59,882 nucleotides of DNA, taken from the NCBI GenBank assembly GCA_029259055.1, contig JAPDJP010000012.1, positions 1 through 59,882 of the forward strand. Direction: 5' to 3'. Under the pieces are notes generated by a model, which did no database searches, was not told the DNA's origin, and saw only the letters and a program-made list of their open reading frames with translations. This document shows positions 8,084 to 16,276 of the stretch, piece by piece. Numbering within the stretch: the stretch's first letter is position 1; each line of letters begins with the position of its first letter. The stretch is from Thermoplasmatota archaeon. Lineage in GTDB: Archaea > Thermoplasmatota > E2 > UBA202 > JdFR-43. The translations under genes and the position numbers were made by a program.

Positions 8084-9456
8084 TTTATCTTTATAGATAC
8101 ATCTCTCAATCTTATATCAACACCACCCGTTGATACCTCTATACCTTGCATTGGTTCTCCCTTTCCACAAGTTGCTGGATAAAATTGTAAATTTTTTCCT
8201 ACACCATCCACCTTTTTATAAAAATCAAAGGTAGTAATTTCAATTGCTGGATGATATGCTATTCCATCAATTTCTCCATTTCTTATTATATATGCTTCCT
8301 CTCCAACATATTTCTGATTAATCCTTTTATCATCTATATTCCATTCCATATATGTTACCATATACACTCCTTCCTTTACGTCCTCTATTAATTCCTCCAA
8401 ACTATAGTCACCAGGCATAAAAAATGTATTTGCCATTCTTATAATGGGTTCCTTTCCATATGTTGCTCTTGCGGAAGCGTTGCTTTTACACTGCATTTTA
8501 TATGCTGTTTGTCTATTATGTAAAAATTCATTTACTATTCCATCCTTTATTAGTATTCTTTTTCTTGCTCTAACACCTTCATCATCATATTTATAAAAGC
8601 CATAGCTGTTTGGAATTGTTGGGTCATCTGCTATATTGATGCAGTCATTTGCAAATTTTTTTCCTAATAAATCCTGAGACGCATATGATTTACCAGCCTG
8701 AGCAGCTTCTCTTCCCAAAATTCGGTCTGCTTCAAATGGATGTCCACAACTTTCATGAGCTATTAAGCCAGTTATATAAGGAGATAAAATCACGTCTCCC
8801 TTGGATGGAGGTTTTTCTCCCTTTTCAATCAATTCTTTTAAAAATTTTAAATCATGCTCAAGCCATTCTTCAACTTTCCATTTCTTAACAAATTCCCATC
8901 CGCCGGTATTACCAAATTCACGATGCATTTGTTCATCTGCTACAGTTAGTAAATAATATAAATATATCCTAGGAATTTTCGAATAAATCCTAGCAGATTC
9001 GCTATTCATATAAATTTTCTCCTGTATTTCATCACCATATGAAAAAGTAATTTGTTTCTCTATTTGTAAATCTTTTATGAATTCTAACTTTTCATTTATT
9101 TCTGGAAAATTACCCTTTACTTCATATCTGTCTTCATAAAATTTTTCTTCACTCAATAAAATTTTTTCTTTTTGAATTTTCGCCATTTTCTCTGCTTTTT
9201 CTATTCCCTCCCTAATTTTTTCTTTATTAACTATATTGGAAAAATAAAATCCTATACCATTATCTATAATTCTTATACAGAAGCCATAATTCTCAACAAT
9301 TTCGACTCCCTTCAGCTCCCCATTTACAAATAATATGGAATTTCCTATATTTTTTTCAATTCTAATTTCCGCATATTTCGCTTTTGTTTTATTTAAAGCG
9401 TATTCAGCCAAATCCTCATCTATATTTAAAGATCCAAGCTTTGTATTCTTTGCCAT
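8080..9456 (-). CDS. tldD: TldD metalloprotease subunit
   Basis: Catalytic subunit of the TldD/TldE protease, 458 residues from the ATG at 9456. The zinc motif HESCGH (HExxxH) is at about 234-239, followed by PFEADRILG. Other family landmarks are DDEGVRARKRILIKDG and NASARATYG. The reading frame can also start with TTG at 9462. Either way its start lies inside the 3' end of the FG-GAP gene (about 41 nt overlap), so the beta-propeller gene, tldD and tldE are very likely one transcript. The family may act in quality control or in maturation of ribosomally made peptides; no candidate peptide gene is seen nearby. Confidence 0.9.
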   Translation of the reverse strand: MAKNTKLGSLNIDEDLAEYALNKTKAKYAEIRIEKNIGNSILFVNGELKGVEIVENYGFCIRIIDNGIGFYFSNIVNKEKIREGIEKAEKMAKIQKEKILLSEEKFYEDRYEVKGNFPEINEKLEFIKDLQIEKQITFSYGDEIQEKIYMNSESARIYSKIPRIYLYYLLTVADEQMHREFGNTGGWEFVKKWKVEEWLEHDLKFLKELIEKGEKPPSKGDVILSPYITGLIAHESCGHPFEADRILGREAAQAGKSYASQDLLGKKFANDCINIADDPTIPNSYGFYKYDDEGVRARKRILIKDGIVNEFLHNRQTAYKMQCKSNASARATYGKEPIIRMANTFFMPGDYSLEELIEDVKEGVYMVTYMEWNIDDKRINQKYVGEEAYIIRNGEIDGIAYHPAIEITTFDFYKKVDGVGKNLQFYPATCGKGEPMQGIEVSTGGVDIRLRDVSIKIK

Positions 9457-10561
9457 ATTCAACGCCTACATTAGAAGCATGTATTTCATTTTTTCCATCA
9501 TTATCAATATCCCCTATACAAGTAACAGCCAATAATCCATAAGTATCCTTTATTGTATATTCCTCTTCATATGTTTCTCCAGTCCATTGTAAAATATGAA
9601 TATAGTTTGTTCCTACCGCTACTTCTGCCATCCCATCATTATCAACGTCTCCAACATCAATTGCTTCAATTGTATCTTCCTCTCCACTCCATGTTTTATC
9701 AAAAATTAGCTCATTAAGCCTGTATATACAAAGGCGAGGATAGCTAAATGTGACATGTATCTCTTTTATTCCATCCCCATTGCTATCCTTCGCAACGCAT
9801 CCAAAGACTTGATAAGGAAATCTATCTATAACATAGCTTGTAAATTCTTTTCCATTCCACTTCAATACTACCAATTCCCTTCCATGTCCAACTATTATTT
9901 CATTTAATCCATCATTGTCAACATCTGCAATCCATGGAAAATAAATAGAATGCTCTCCCCATTCTGCTATTTTTACAAATTTTTCCCCATCCCATTTTAA
10001 AGCTATCAAGGAAGGAACATTTTCATAACCTCCTGTTACTATTATTTCATTTTCCCCGTCATTGTTGAAATCTCCCAAAAAACAATCTAAAGTTGTTCCC
10101 CATCCATCTCTTGCAATAATATATCTTCCCATCAATTCATATCTTTTACCATTCCATTTAAAAGCTGAAAAATGCCTCCCCCAAGCAACGCCTATTTCAT
10201 TTAATCCATCATTGTCAACATCGCCAACAAAAAAGCCTGTTGCAGAACCAAAAGGCTGTGGCAAATGATACCATTTTCCTCCAATTTTAATCCATATTCC
10301 ATACCCTATTCCAAAAACTGGGTCGATTATTCTTGCTTGTTCAACATATGTTTTTCCATTCCATTTCATTATTCTAAGAAAGCAATCCCTCCCTCCAATA
10401 AGCAATTCATTTAATCCATCGTTATCAGCATCTCCTATTGGTTGAGGTCCCTCATATCTAGCGCTCCACCACCACAATTTGCCATAGCTTTTTTCCCATT
10501 GTATTTCGAAATTTCCTTGAAAAAGAGTTAATAATAGTAGCAAAGCAATTAGTTTTTTCAT
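9416..10561 (-). CDS. Secreted FG-GAP/VCBS-type seven-bladed beta-propeller protein
   Basis: 381 residues with a signal peptide (1-16, MKKLIALLLLLTLFQG). Seven copies of a calcium-loop motif of the form GD-D-DNDG-NE occur at roughly even spacing: GDADNDGLNE, GDVDNDGLNE, GDFNNDGENE, ADVDNDGLNE, KDSNGDGIKE, GDVDNDGMAE and GDIDNDGKNE. Between them recur short LKWNGK strands. Seven repeats fit a closed integrin-type propeller that makes up almost the whole mature protein, with no membrane anchor. The binding partner is unknown. Its 3' end overlaps the start of tldD. Confidence 0.85.
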   Translation of the reverse strand: MKKLIALLLLLTLFQGNFEIQWEKSYGKLWWWSARYEGPQPIGDADNDGLNELLIGGRDCFLRIMKWNGKTYVEQARIIDPVFGIGYGIWIKIGGKWYHLPQPFGSATGFFVGDVDNDGLNEIGVAWGRHFSAFKWNGKRYELMGRYIIARDGWGTTLDCFLGDFNNDGENEIIVTGGYENVPSLIALKWDGEKFVKIAEWGEHSIYFPWIADVDNDGLNEIIVGHGRELVVLKWNGKEFTSYVIDRFPYQVFGCVAKDSNGDGIKEIHVTFSYPRLCIYRLNELIFDKTWSGEEDTIEAIDVGDVDNDGMAEVAVGTNYIHILQWTGETYEEEYTIKDTYGLLAVTCIGDIDNDGKNEIHASNVGVEYGKEYKAWIFKYR

Positions 10562-10601
10562 GGAAATAAATTATGGAAGTATTAATAATTATTTCCATAA
10601 G

Positions 10602-11060
10602 TTATTTCCTCTTTATCCCCTTAATTATCAATCCCGTTTTAAATCCTTCTTTAACTTCTTTTTCTTTTTCCTTAAGCCATTCTTCATATCCTATTTCTCT
10701 AATTCTTTCCAAATTTTTTATATTCCATTTTCTATATCTCTCATTAAGCCATTCAAGCTTTTTACATGGGAATTCTTCACAATCCGCACAACTAACTATA
10801 TTTTTCTTTTTACAACATTTTCTTATATTGCAAAAAGGATTTCCCCCTCCCGCTTGACAGCCATTGCATTTTGATCTTGCTAAAAAATTGAGCCACTTTT
10901 TAAATTCTTTATAATTCCCAACCCATTCAAAAGGAACAGCAATTTTGTTAAATTTCTCCTCTTTAAGAATTTCCTTTAATTCTTTTGCTAAATCCGGTAT
11001 TTTACTCCTATAAAAGGGGCAAGCTCCACAATATATTCCACAACATCCCACCAAATCCAT
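10602..11060 (-). CDS. DUF3795 Cys-rich protein
   Basis: 152 residues from ATG 11060, the Met of MDLVGCCGIYCGACPFY; the frame is open further upstream but the family begins here. Many cysteines occur in pairs: CCGIYCGAC, CNGCQAGGGNPFC, CCKKKNIVSCADC and FPCKKL, which suggests a metal or Fe-S site. This pattern is that of DUF3795, a widespread archaeal and bacterial family with no assigned function. It is divergent from the phosphomevalonate dehydratase gene, with 46 nt between the start codons. Confidence 0.75.
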   Translation of the reverse strand: MDLVGCCGIYCGACPFYRSKIPDLAKELKEILKEEKFNKIAVPFEWVGNYKEFKKWLNFLARSKCNGCQAGGGNPFCNIRKCCKKKNIVSCADCEEFPCKKLEWLNERYRKWNIKNLERIREIGYEEWLKEKEKEVKEGFKTGLIIKGIKRK

Positions 11061-11106
11061 ATTCGAAATAAAATTAACTTTTAATATTCCTTTGCAATAT
11101 TCCTTT

Positions 11107-12276
11107 ATGTATCTTAATAAAGAGCAAGAAGCAATGTTGAATGGAGAATATGGAAGCATAGTTTCAAAAATGATGCGCTTGCTTGTAAGGCTTGGAGACA
11201 TATATAAAGCAGAAAAAATGATTCCTGTTGCTTCTGTTCAAGTGGCAGGCGTATCATATAAAAGTATAGGTGATGCTGGCTTGGAATTTTTGCAAGATAT
11301 TGCTAAAGAAGCTAAGGTAAAAGTTTTGACTTTTTTGAACCCTGCTGGAATGGATTTGGAGAACTGGAAAGAAATGGGAATAAGCGAGGAATTTGCAAAA
11401 AAACAGCTTGCTATCATTGAGGCATTTAAAAAAATGGGCATCGTAATATCAGCTACATGCACTCCTTATTTAGCTGGAAATTTACCAAGATATAAGCAGC
11501 ATATTGCATGGAGTGAGTCATCGGCGGTTTCTTTTGCCAACTCTGTTATAGGAGCTCGCACTAATAGAGAGGGAGGGCCTTCAGCTTTAGCAGCTGCAAT
11601 AACAGGATACACTCCATATTATGGTCTGCATTTAGATGAAAATAGACAGCCTCATTATATAGTAAAAGTAAATGTTGATTTAAATAATTCAACAGATTTT
11701 GCAGCAATGGGATATTATATAGGCAAGGAAATAAAAAATAAAATCCCATATTTTGTTGGCATAAAGGAAGCCAGTATAGATGATTTAAAAGCTTTGGGAG
11801 CGGCGATGGCGGCAAGCGGGGCAGTTGCTTTGTATCATGTAGAAAATATTACTCCAGATGCTGAGTATGTTGCTAAGGAAGGAATAGAAAAAATTGAATT
11901 TGGAGAAAAGGAACTAAAAGAAACTTATGAGAAATTAAATAGCGGAGAAGAAGAAGATATTATAATTTTTGGTTGCCCTCACGCTTCATTAAATGAAATA
12001 ATAAAGATTGCAAAACTTGTTGAAGGGAAAAAAATGAAAAAACAATTTTGGATTTGTACTTCGAGAGCTGTTAAAGAAATAGCAAAAAAAATGGGATTAG
12101 AAGAAAAAATAAGAGAAGCGGGAGGAAAAATTATAGCGGACACGTGCATGGTTGTTTCACCTATTGAAAATTTATTTTCCACAACAGCAGTAAATTCGGC
12201 AAAAGCAGCTCATTACTTGCCGGGTTTCTGTAAACAGAAAGTTGTATTTAAAAAGATGGAGGATTTATTGAGGTGA
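11107..12276 (+). CDS. Phosphomevalonate dehydratase large subunit (aconitase X type)
   Basis: 389 residues of the aconitase-X (DUF521) family. In archaea the large and small subunits together dehydrate (R)-mevalonate 5-phosphate to trans-anhydromevalonate 5-phosphate using an Fe-S cluster. The family start MYLNKEQEAMLNGEYG fixes the ATG at 11107, about 24 nt after a weak TATA-like TTTTAATAT (11079-11087). Cysteines likely to bind the cluster occur in SATCTPY, FGCPHAS, ICTSRA and DTCMVV, and NREGGPSALAAAITG is also typical. The small subunit follows after 4 nt. That the UbiD-type decarboxylase and isopentenyl phosphate kinase are also in this window supports this role over a proline-metabolism role. 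Confidence 0.88.
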   Translation: MYLNKEQEAMLNGEYGSIVSKMMRLLVRLGDIYKAEKMIPVASVQVAGVSYKSIGDAGLEFLQDIAKEAKVKVLTFLNPAGMDLENWKEMGISEEFAKKQLAIIEAFKKMGIVISATCTPYLAGNLPRYKQHIAWSESSAVSFANSVIGARTNREGGPSALAAAITGYTPYYGLHLDENRQPHYIVKVNVDLNNSTDFAAMGYYIGKEIKNKIPYFVGIKEASIDDLKALGAAMAASGAVALYHVENITPDAEYVAKEGIEKIEFGEKELKETYEKLNSGEEEDIIIFGCPHASLNEIIKIAKLVEGKKMKKQFWICTSRAVKEIAKKMGLEEKIREAGGKIIADTCMVVSPIENLFSTTAVNSAKAAHYLPGFCKQKVVFKKMEDLLR

Positions 12277-12280
12277 TGAA
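12271..12280 (+). promoter_or_regulatory. Strong Shine-Dalgarno site for the small subunit
   Basis: The sequence GAGGTGATGAAATGG places a full GAGGTGAT, complementary to the archaeal 16S tail, a few bases before the ATG at 12281. The same GGTGAtGAAATG layout recurs before 12688, 45482, 46050 and 50470. Confidence 0.6.
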
Positions 12281-12691
12281 ATGGAAAAAATGAAAGGAAG
12301 AAGTATATATCCTGGTAAAGTAGAAGGGGAGGCTTTAGTTAGTAAGGAGCCAATAGGATTTTATGGGGGAATTGACATGAAAACAGGCATAGTAATAGAA
12401 AAAGGGCATGAATTGGAGGGGGAATGTGTTAAAGATAAAATTTTAGTTTTCCCGTGCGGAAAAGGTTCAACTGTAGGCTCCTACGTTATCTATGGCTTAA
12501 AGAAAAATGGAGTAGCTCCAAAGGCAATAATAAATAAAGAAACAGAAACAATAGTAGCAACAGGTGTTATATTAGCTGGAATAGTTTGTGTAGATGGTAT
12601 AGATATAGAAAAAATCGAGACAGGAGATTTTGTAATTATAGATGCAAAAGAAAAGAGTGCAGAAGTTATAATAAGAAAGGTGACGAAATGA
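12281..12691 (+). CDS. Phosphomevalonate dehydratase small subunit (DUF126 swivel domain)
   Basis: 136 residues, the swivelling aconitase-like domain (DUF126) that pairs with the AcnX large subunit. Typical pieces are GRSIYPGKVEGEALVS, a GGIDMKTG strand, VFPCGKGSTVGSYVIY and NKETETIVATG; the GKGST-x-GSY loop contacts substrate phosphate in this family. It begins 4 nt after the large subunit's stop behind an excellent Shine-Dalgarno site, so the two are made together. Its stop overlaps the ATG of the flavodiiron gene (ATGA). Confidence 0.88.
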   Translation: MEKMKGRSIYPGKVEGEALVSKEPIGFYGGIDMKTGIVIEKGHELEGECVKDKILVFPCGKGSTVGSYVIYGLKKNGVAPKAIINKETETIVATGVILAGIVCVDGIDIEKIETGDFVIIDAKEKSAEVIIRKVTK

Positions 12692-13866
12692 TTATTAAAG
12701 AAATTGCAGATGGAATTTATTTTATGGGGGCGATGCATTGGGAGAGGCGACTTTTTGATGAGCTCATTCCTCTACCAGATGGAACAAGCTATAATGCTTA
12801 TCTTATAAAAGATGAAAAAATAACACTTATAGATACTGTTGACCCCTCTAAAAGAGATGAATTAATGGATAGCTTGGATGAGATGAAAATAGAGAGAATC
12901 GATTATGTTCTTTCCCATCACACAGAACAAGACCATTCTGGAGCTATTCCAGACATTTTAGAAAATTATAAGGAAGCGAAAGTTATTGCAAGCGCGCTTG
13001 GTAAAGAATTGTTAAAAGAGCATTTACTAATACCGGAGGAAAAAATTATTGCTGTTGAGGATGGACAAAATATATCTTTAGGAAAAAGGAATCTGCAATT
13101 TATCTCTACCCCATGGGTTCATTGGCCAGAAACGATTCTTTCCTATTTGAAGGAAGATAAAATTTTGTTTACATGCGATTTATTTGGGAGTCATTTAGCA
13201 ACAAGCAGAATATATGCAGATGAAAACCCTCGCATATATGAATCAGCAAAACGTTATTATGCAGAGATAATGATGCCATTTCGCAATAAAATCAAAAAAT
13301 ATTTGGAAAAGCTGAAACAAATGGAAATTAAAATTATTGCTCCAAGTCATGGCCCAATTTATAGAAAGCCAGAAGATATATTAAAAGCATACGAAGAATG
13401 GGTTTCTGATAAGGTAAAGAAAGAAGTAATAATTGCTTATGTTTCAATGCATGGAAGTATAGAAACTATGGTAAAACATTTTATTAAAGCTTTAGAGGAA
13501 AATAAGCTTCCTTACAAGCTTTTTAATTTAGCTGTAACTGATATTGGTGAGTTAGCTATGGCTTTGGTAGATGCTTCAACTCTTGTTTTAGCCACTCCAA
13601 CAGTTTTAACTGGAATGCATCCATTAGCATTGTATGCATTTTATTTGGCTAATGCATTAAATCCAAAAACAAAATTTGTTTCAATGATTGTTTCATATGG
13701 ATGGGGAGGAAAGATAATAGAGCAAGCAAAAAGCATGTTTAAATTAAAAGCGGAATTAATTGAGCCAGTTATAGCAAGGGGCTATCCAAAAGAAAAAGAT
13801 TTTGATGCATTAAATGAATTAGTAAGAAAGATAGCAGAAAAGCATGAGAAAGAAGGAATTGGATAA
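12688..13866 (+). CDS. fprA: Flavodiiron protein (F420H2 oxidase FprA type)
   Basis: 392 residues: an N-terminal metallo-beta-lactamase-like diiron domain (about 1-245) and a C-terminal flavodoxin domain (about 250-390, FMN loop SMHGSIETM). Diiron ligands are all visible: H78-x-E80-x-D82-H83, H145, D164 and H221. There is no rubredoxin domain, so it resembles the FprA type that reduces O2 to water with reduced F420 or another donor. The start is the ATG in the ATGA overlap with the small subunit gene (GGTGACGAAATG); a longer open frame upstream overlaps that gene and is not used. Coupling to an Fe-S dehydratase suggests oxygen protection, which is an inference. Confidence 0.9.
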   Translation: MIIKEIADGIYFMGAMHWERRLFDELIPLPDGTSYNAYLIKDEKITLIDTVDPSKRDELMDSLDEMKIERIDYVLSHHTEQDHSGAIPDILENYKEAKVIASALGKELLKEHLLIPEEKIIAVEDGQNISLGKRNLQFISTPWVHWPETILSYLKEDKILFTCDLFGSHLATSRIYADENPRIYESAKRYYAEIMMPFRNKIKKYLEKLKQMEIKIIAPSHGPIYRKPEDILKAYEEWVSDKVKKEVIIAYVSMHGSIETMVKHFIKALEENKLPYKLFNLAVTDIGELAMALVDASTLVLATPTVLTGMHPLALYAFYLANALNPKTKFVSMIVSYGWGGKIIEQAKSMFKLKAELIEPVIARGYPKEKDFDALNELVRKIAEKHEKEGIG

Positions 13867-14055
13867 TTATTCTATCCATAAAATTGTGTGGTTTAGAACG
13901 ATAAAATTTGGCTTTGGTCCTCAGGCTATGTTTTGACTGGGCTGGCAGAAATACAGACGGAAGAAAAATATGAAGATGCATCAAAAGATTTTTTGTTTAA
14001 ATTGGATAAGGTAAAAATAAGGGTTAGGAAGAATGTGTTAAAAATAAAGCTTTGA
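13867..14055 (+). pseudogene. Possible small decayed gene
   Basis: Two short frames join through one apparent frameshift near 13931. The first reads HKIVWFRTIKFGFGPQAM and then stops; the second (13933-14055) reads LTGLAEIQTEEKYEDASKDF and ends VRKNVLKIKL. Both have normal protein composition. I recognise no family. It could be a 1-nt deletion in a small gene following fprA, or a 40-residue TTG-started peptide. Confidence 0.3.
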
Positions 14056-14099
14056 AAGCATTGAGCAAATTTTTTAAGTCATAATCATGTTATAAACAA

Positions 14100-14849
14100 A
14101 TGATAATTATTAAATTCGGAGGGAGTGTGATATGCGATAAAGAAAAGCCCTTTTCTTTTAATAAAAAAACAGTGGAGGAAATTGTCGATGAAATAGCCAT
14201 CTTTTATCCAGAAAAAAAATTTATTATTGTCCATGGAGGAGGAAGTTTTGGTCATCCATTGGCGAAGAAATATAGAATAAGGGATGGACTAAATGAAAAA
14301 AATATAATTGGTATATGCAAAACCCATGAAGCAATGCTTATGTTAAATAAATTGATTGTTGAAATTTTTTTAAATAAAAATCTACCCGCCTTTCCATTTC
14401 CTCCTTCCGCCATTTTCATTATGGAAAAAGGAGAAATAATTGATGGATGGGTTAAAAATATTGAGGAAATGTTAAATAAAAATTTTATACCAATTTTATT
14501 TGGAGATGTTGCAATTGCTAGAGAAAAGGGAGTAGACATTCTTTCTGGAGATCAAATTATAACATATTTGGCGAAAAAATTAAAGCCAGAAAAAGTGATT
14601 TTCTTAATGGATGTGGATGGAATCTTTGATAGAAATCCTATGGAAAAAGATGCAAAACTTATTGAATTGATCAATGAAGAAATAAAAATTGAAGCTGACA
14701 CAGGAAAATTTGATGTAACAGGAGGAATAAGAAATAAAATTGAGGAAGCATTAAAAATGCCCTGCCAAGTATATTTCATAAATGGTATGGTAAGGGGGAA
14801 TATAGTAAAAGCTATTAAAGGAGAAAAAGTAGGCACAGTAAAAATTTAA
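14100..14849 (+). CDS. ipk: Isopentenyl phosphate kinase
   Basis: Amino-acid-kinase-fold enzyme that phosphorylates isopentenyl phosphate to isopentenyl diphosphate with ATP, the last step of the archaeal mevalonate route. The 249 residues match the family (about 245-260). Seen are the N-terminal IKFGGSV with Lys5, the GGGSFGHP loop whose His52 is the mark separating IPK from other kinases of this fold, FGDVAIAREKG, and a C-terminal DVDGIFDRNP and DVTGGIRNKIEEAL. It heads a run with a zinc-ribbon protein, IPP isomerase and the prenyl synthase. Confidence 0.93.
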   Translation: MIIIKFGGSVICDKEKPFSFNKKTVEEIVDEIAIFYPEKKFIIVHGGGSFGHPLAKKYRIRDGLNEKNIIGICKTHEAMLMLNKLIVEIFLNKNLPAFPFPPSAIFIMEKGEIIDGWVKNIEEMLNKNFIPILFGDVAIAREKGVDILSGDQIITYLAKKLKPEKVIFLMDVDGIFDRNPMEKDAKLIELINEEIKIEADTGKFDVTGGIRNKIEEALKMPCQVYFINGMVRGNIVKAIKGEKVGTVKI

Positions 14850-14857
14850 TAAGGAAA

Positions 14858-15220
14858 ATGAAAGAAGTATATTGGATATTGTTAATAATGGGCATCTTAT
14901 TATTTTTCCTTAGTTTATATTTTCCCTTGATTTCTTTGTTGAGTTTTTTATTTGTGATATTGGTGATAGCCATAATTATAAGGAAGATATACAGAGAACG
15001 TTTAATAAAAGAGCTAAATAAAGAAGAAATAACAAAAGAAATGAAATGCCCTAATTGTGGTTTAGTAAAACCAGAAGTTGTTCCTAATGTAATTGGATAT
15101 GGTTACCTTCCTCTTCGTTTTCCTTTTGTTGGTGCTGGTAAAGTAGATTTTGAAAGAAAAGGAGCTAAATATCTCCTTAAATGCCCCAAGTGTGGTTTTA
15201 TATTGGGTGCCTTTTATTAA
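14858..15220 (+). CDS. Two-TM protein with C-terminal zinc ribbon, unknown function
   Basis: 120 residues starting 8 nt after the kinase gene. Two hydrophobic helices (about 5-22 and 24-42) are followed by a charged linker and a soluble part with CPNCG (about 64-68) and CPKCG (about 109-113), a two-knuckle zinc ribbon facing the cytoplasm if the helices form a hairpin. The stretch between the knuckles (VVPNVIGYGYLPLRFPFVGA) is unusual for zinc ribbons. I do not recognise the family. Its place between two isoprenoid genes hints at a membrane-side role, but the next gene has its own promoter. Confidence 0.65.
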   Translation: MKEVYWILLIMGILLFFLSLYFPLISLLSFLFVILVIAIIIRKIYRERLIKELNKEEITKEMKCPNCGLVKPEVVPNVIGYGYLPLRFPFVGAGKVDFERKGAKYLLKCPKCGFILGAFY

Positions 15221-15233
15221 AAATCATATTAAA

Positions 15234-15243
15234 CTATATAAAG
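15234..15243 (+). promoter_or_regulatory. TATA box of the IPP isomerase gene
   Basis: CTATATAAAG centred about 28 nt before ATG 15266, predicting a leaderless or nearly leaderless transcript. Confidence 0.55.
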
Positions 15244-15265
15244 CATATATGTAATTTAAGAAAGA

Positions 15266-16276
15266 ATGAAAAACAGGAAAAAGGAACATTTAGAAATAAT
15301 AATAAGCAAAGATGTTAGCCATAGTTATAATTATTGGGATGAATTCTTTTTTGTTCATAATGCTTTGCCAGAAATAGATATGGATGAAATTGATACAAGC
15401 ATTGAAATATTTGGAAAAAAATTAGCAATGCCAATCATAATAGCCGGAATGACGGGTGGATTTAAAGAGGCGGGCATAATAAATGAAAATTTAGCGAAAA
15501 TAGCGGAAAAATATAAAATTGGAATGGGGATAGGCTCGCAAAGAGCTGGTTTAGAAGATAGGAGCGTTGAAGAAAGTTATAGCATAATTAAAAAATATGA
15601 TATTCCTCTAAAAATAGCAAATATTGGAGCTCCCCAACTTTTAGAATGGAAAGATGCTATTGAAAAAGCTGAAGAAGCAATAAAAATGATAGATGCAGAT
15701 GTTTTGGCAATTCATCTTAATTTTTTACAAGAAGTAATCCAACCAGAAGGAGAAAGAAATGCAAAAGGTTGTATTGAGAAAATAAAGGAATTATCAGAAT
15801 GTTTAACTACTCCAATTATTGTAAAAGAAACTGGTGCAGGAATATCAAAAGAGGTGGCAGAAAGACTGTTAGATACTGATATAGTAGGTATAGATGTAGG
15901 AGGAGCTGGAGGAACATCATTTGCAGCTGTAGAAGCATATAGAGCAAAAAAATTGGGAGATAAAGTACAGGAAGAGCTTGGTAAAATTTTTTGGGACTGG
16001 GGAATACCAACTCCTTATTGCATTATCGAACTTGCTGAATTATGCCAGGAAAATGGGTTAATTTTAATTGCAACAGGCGGGATAAGACATGGTTTGGATG
16101 TTGCGAAAGCAATAGCCTTAGGGGCGGATTGTGCTGGAGTTGCATCCGCTTTTTTAACATGCGAATCAATTGACGAAAAAATGAAAGTATTTGAGAAATC
16201 TTTAAAAGCAACAATGTTCCTAACCGGAAGTAAAAATTTAGAGGAGTTAAGGGAGGTGGAATTATGGACATTTTAA
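15266..16276 (+). CDS. fni: Type 2 isopentenyl-diphosphate Delta-isomerase (FMN-dependent)
   Basis: Converts IPP to dimethylallyl diphosphate using reduced FMN. The 336 residues fit IDI2 (about 330-370). Seen are RKKEHLEI at the N-terminus, MPIIIAGMTGG, GMGIGSQRAGLED, ANIGAPQL, HLNFLQEVIQPEGERN, VKETGAGIS, the phosphate loop DVGGAGGTSF, and the GGIRHGLDVAKAIALGAD barrel end. It overlaps the next gene by 13 nt, so isomerase and prenyl synthase are translationally linked. Confidence 0.95.
   Translation: MKNRKKEHLEIIISKDVSHSYNYWDEFFFVHNALPEIDMDEIDTSIEIFGKKLAMPIIIAGMTGGFKEAGIINENLAKIAEKYKIGMGIGSQRAGLEDRSVEESYSIIKKYDIPLKIANIGAPQLLEWKDAIEKAEEAIKMIDADVLAIHLNFLQEVIQPEGERNAKGCIEKIKELSECLTTPIIVKETGAGISKEVAERLLDTDIVGIDVGGAGGTSFAAVEAYRAKKLGDKVQEELGKIFWDWGIPTPYCIIELAELCQENGLILIATGGIRHGLDVAKAIALGADCAGVASAFLTCESIDEKMKVFEKSLKATMFLTGSKNLEELREVELWTF

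Noticed and set aside
11061-11201. 47-residue N-terminal extension of the DUF3795 protein
   Set aside because: It would lie antisense over the start of the dehydratase gene; family sequences begin near MDLVGCCG.
12586-12687. Longer N-terminus for the flavodiiron protein
   Set aside because: The added residues (MCRWYRYRKN...) are the out-of-frame reading of the small subunit gene, and the ATGA overlap with a GGTGA site supports 12688.
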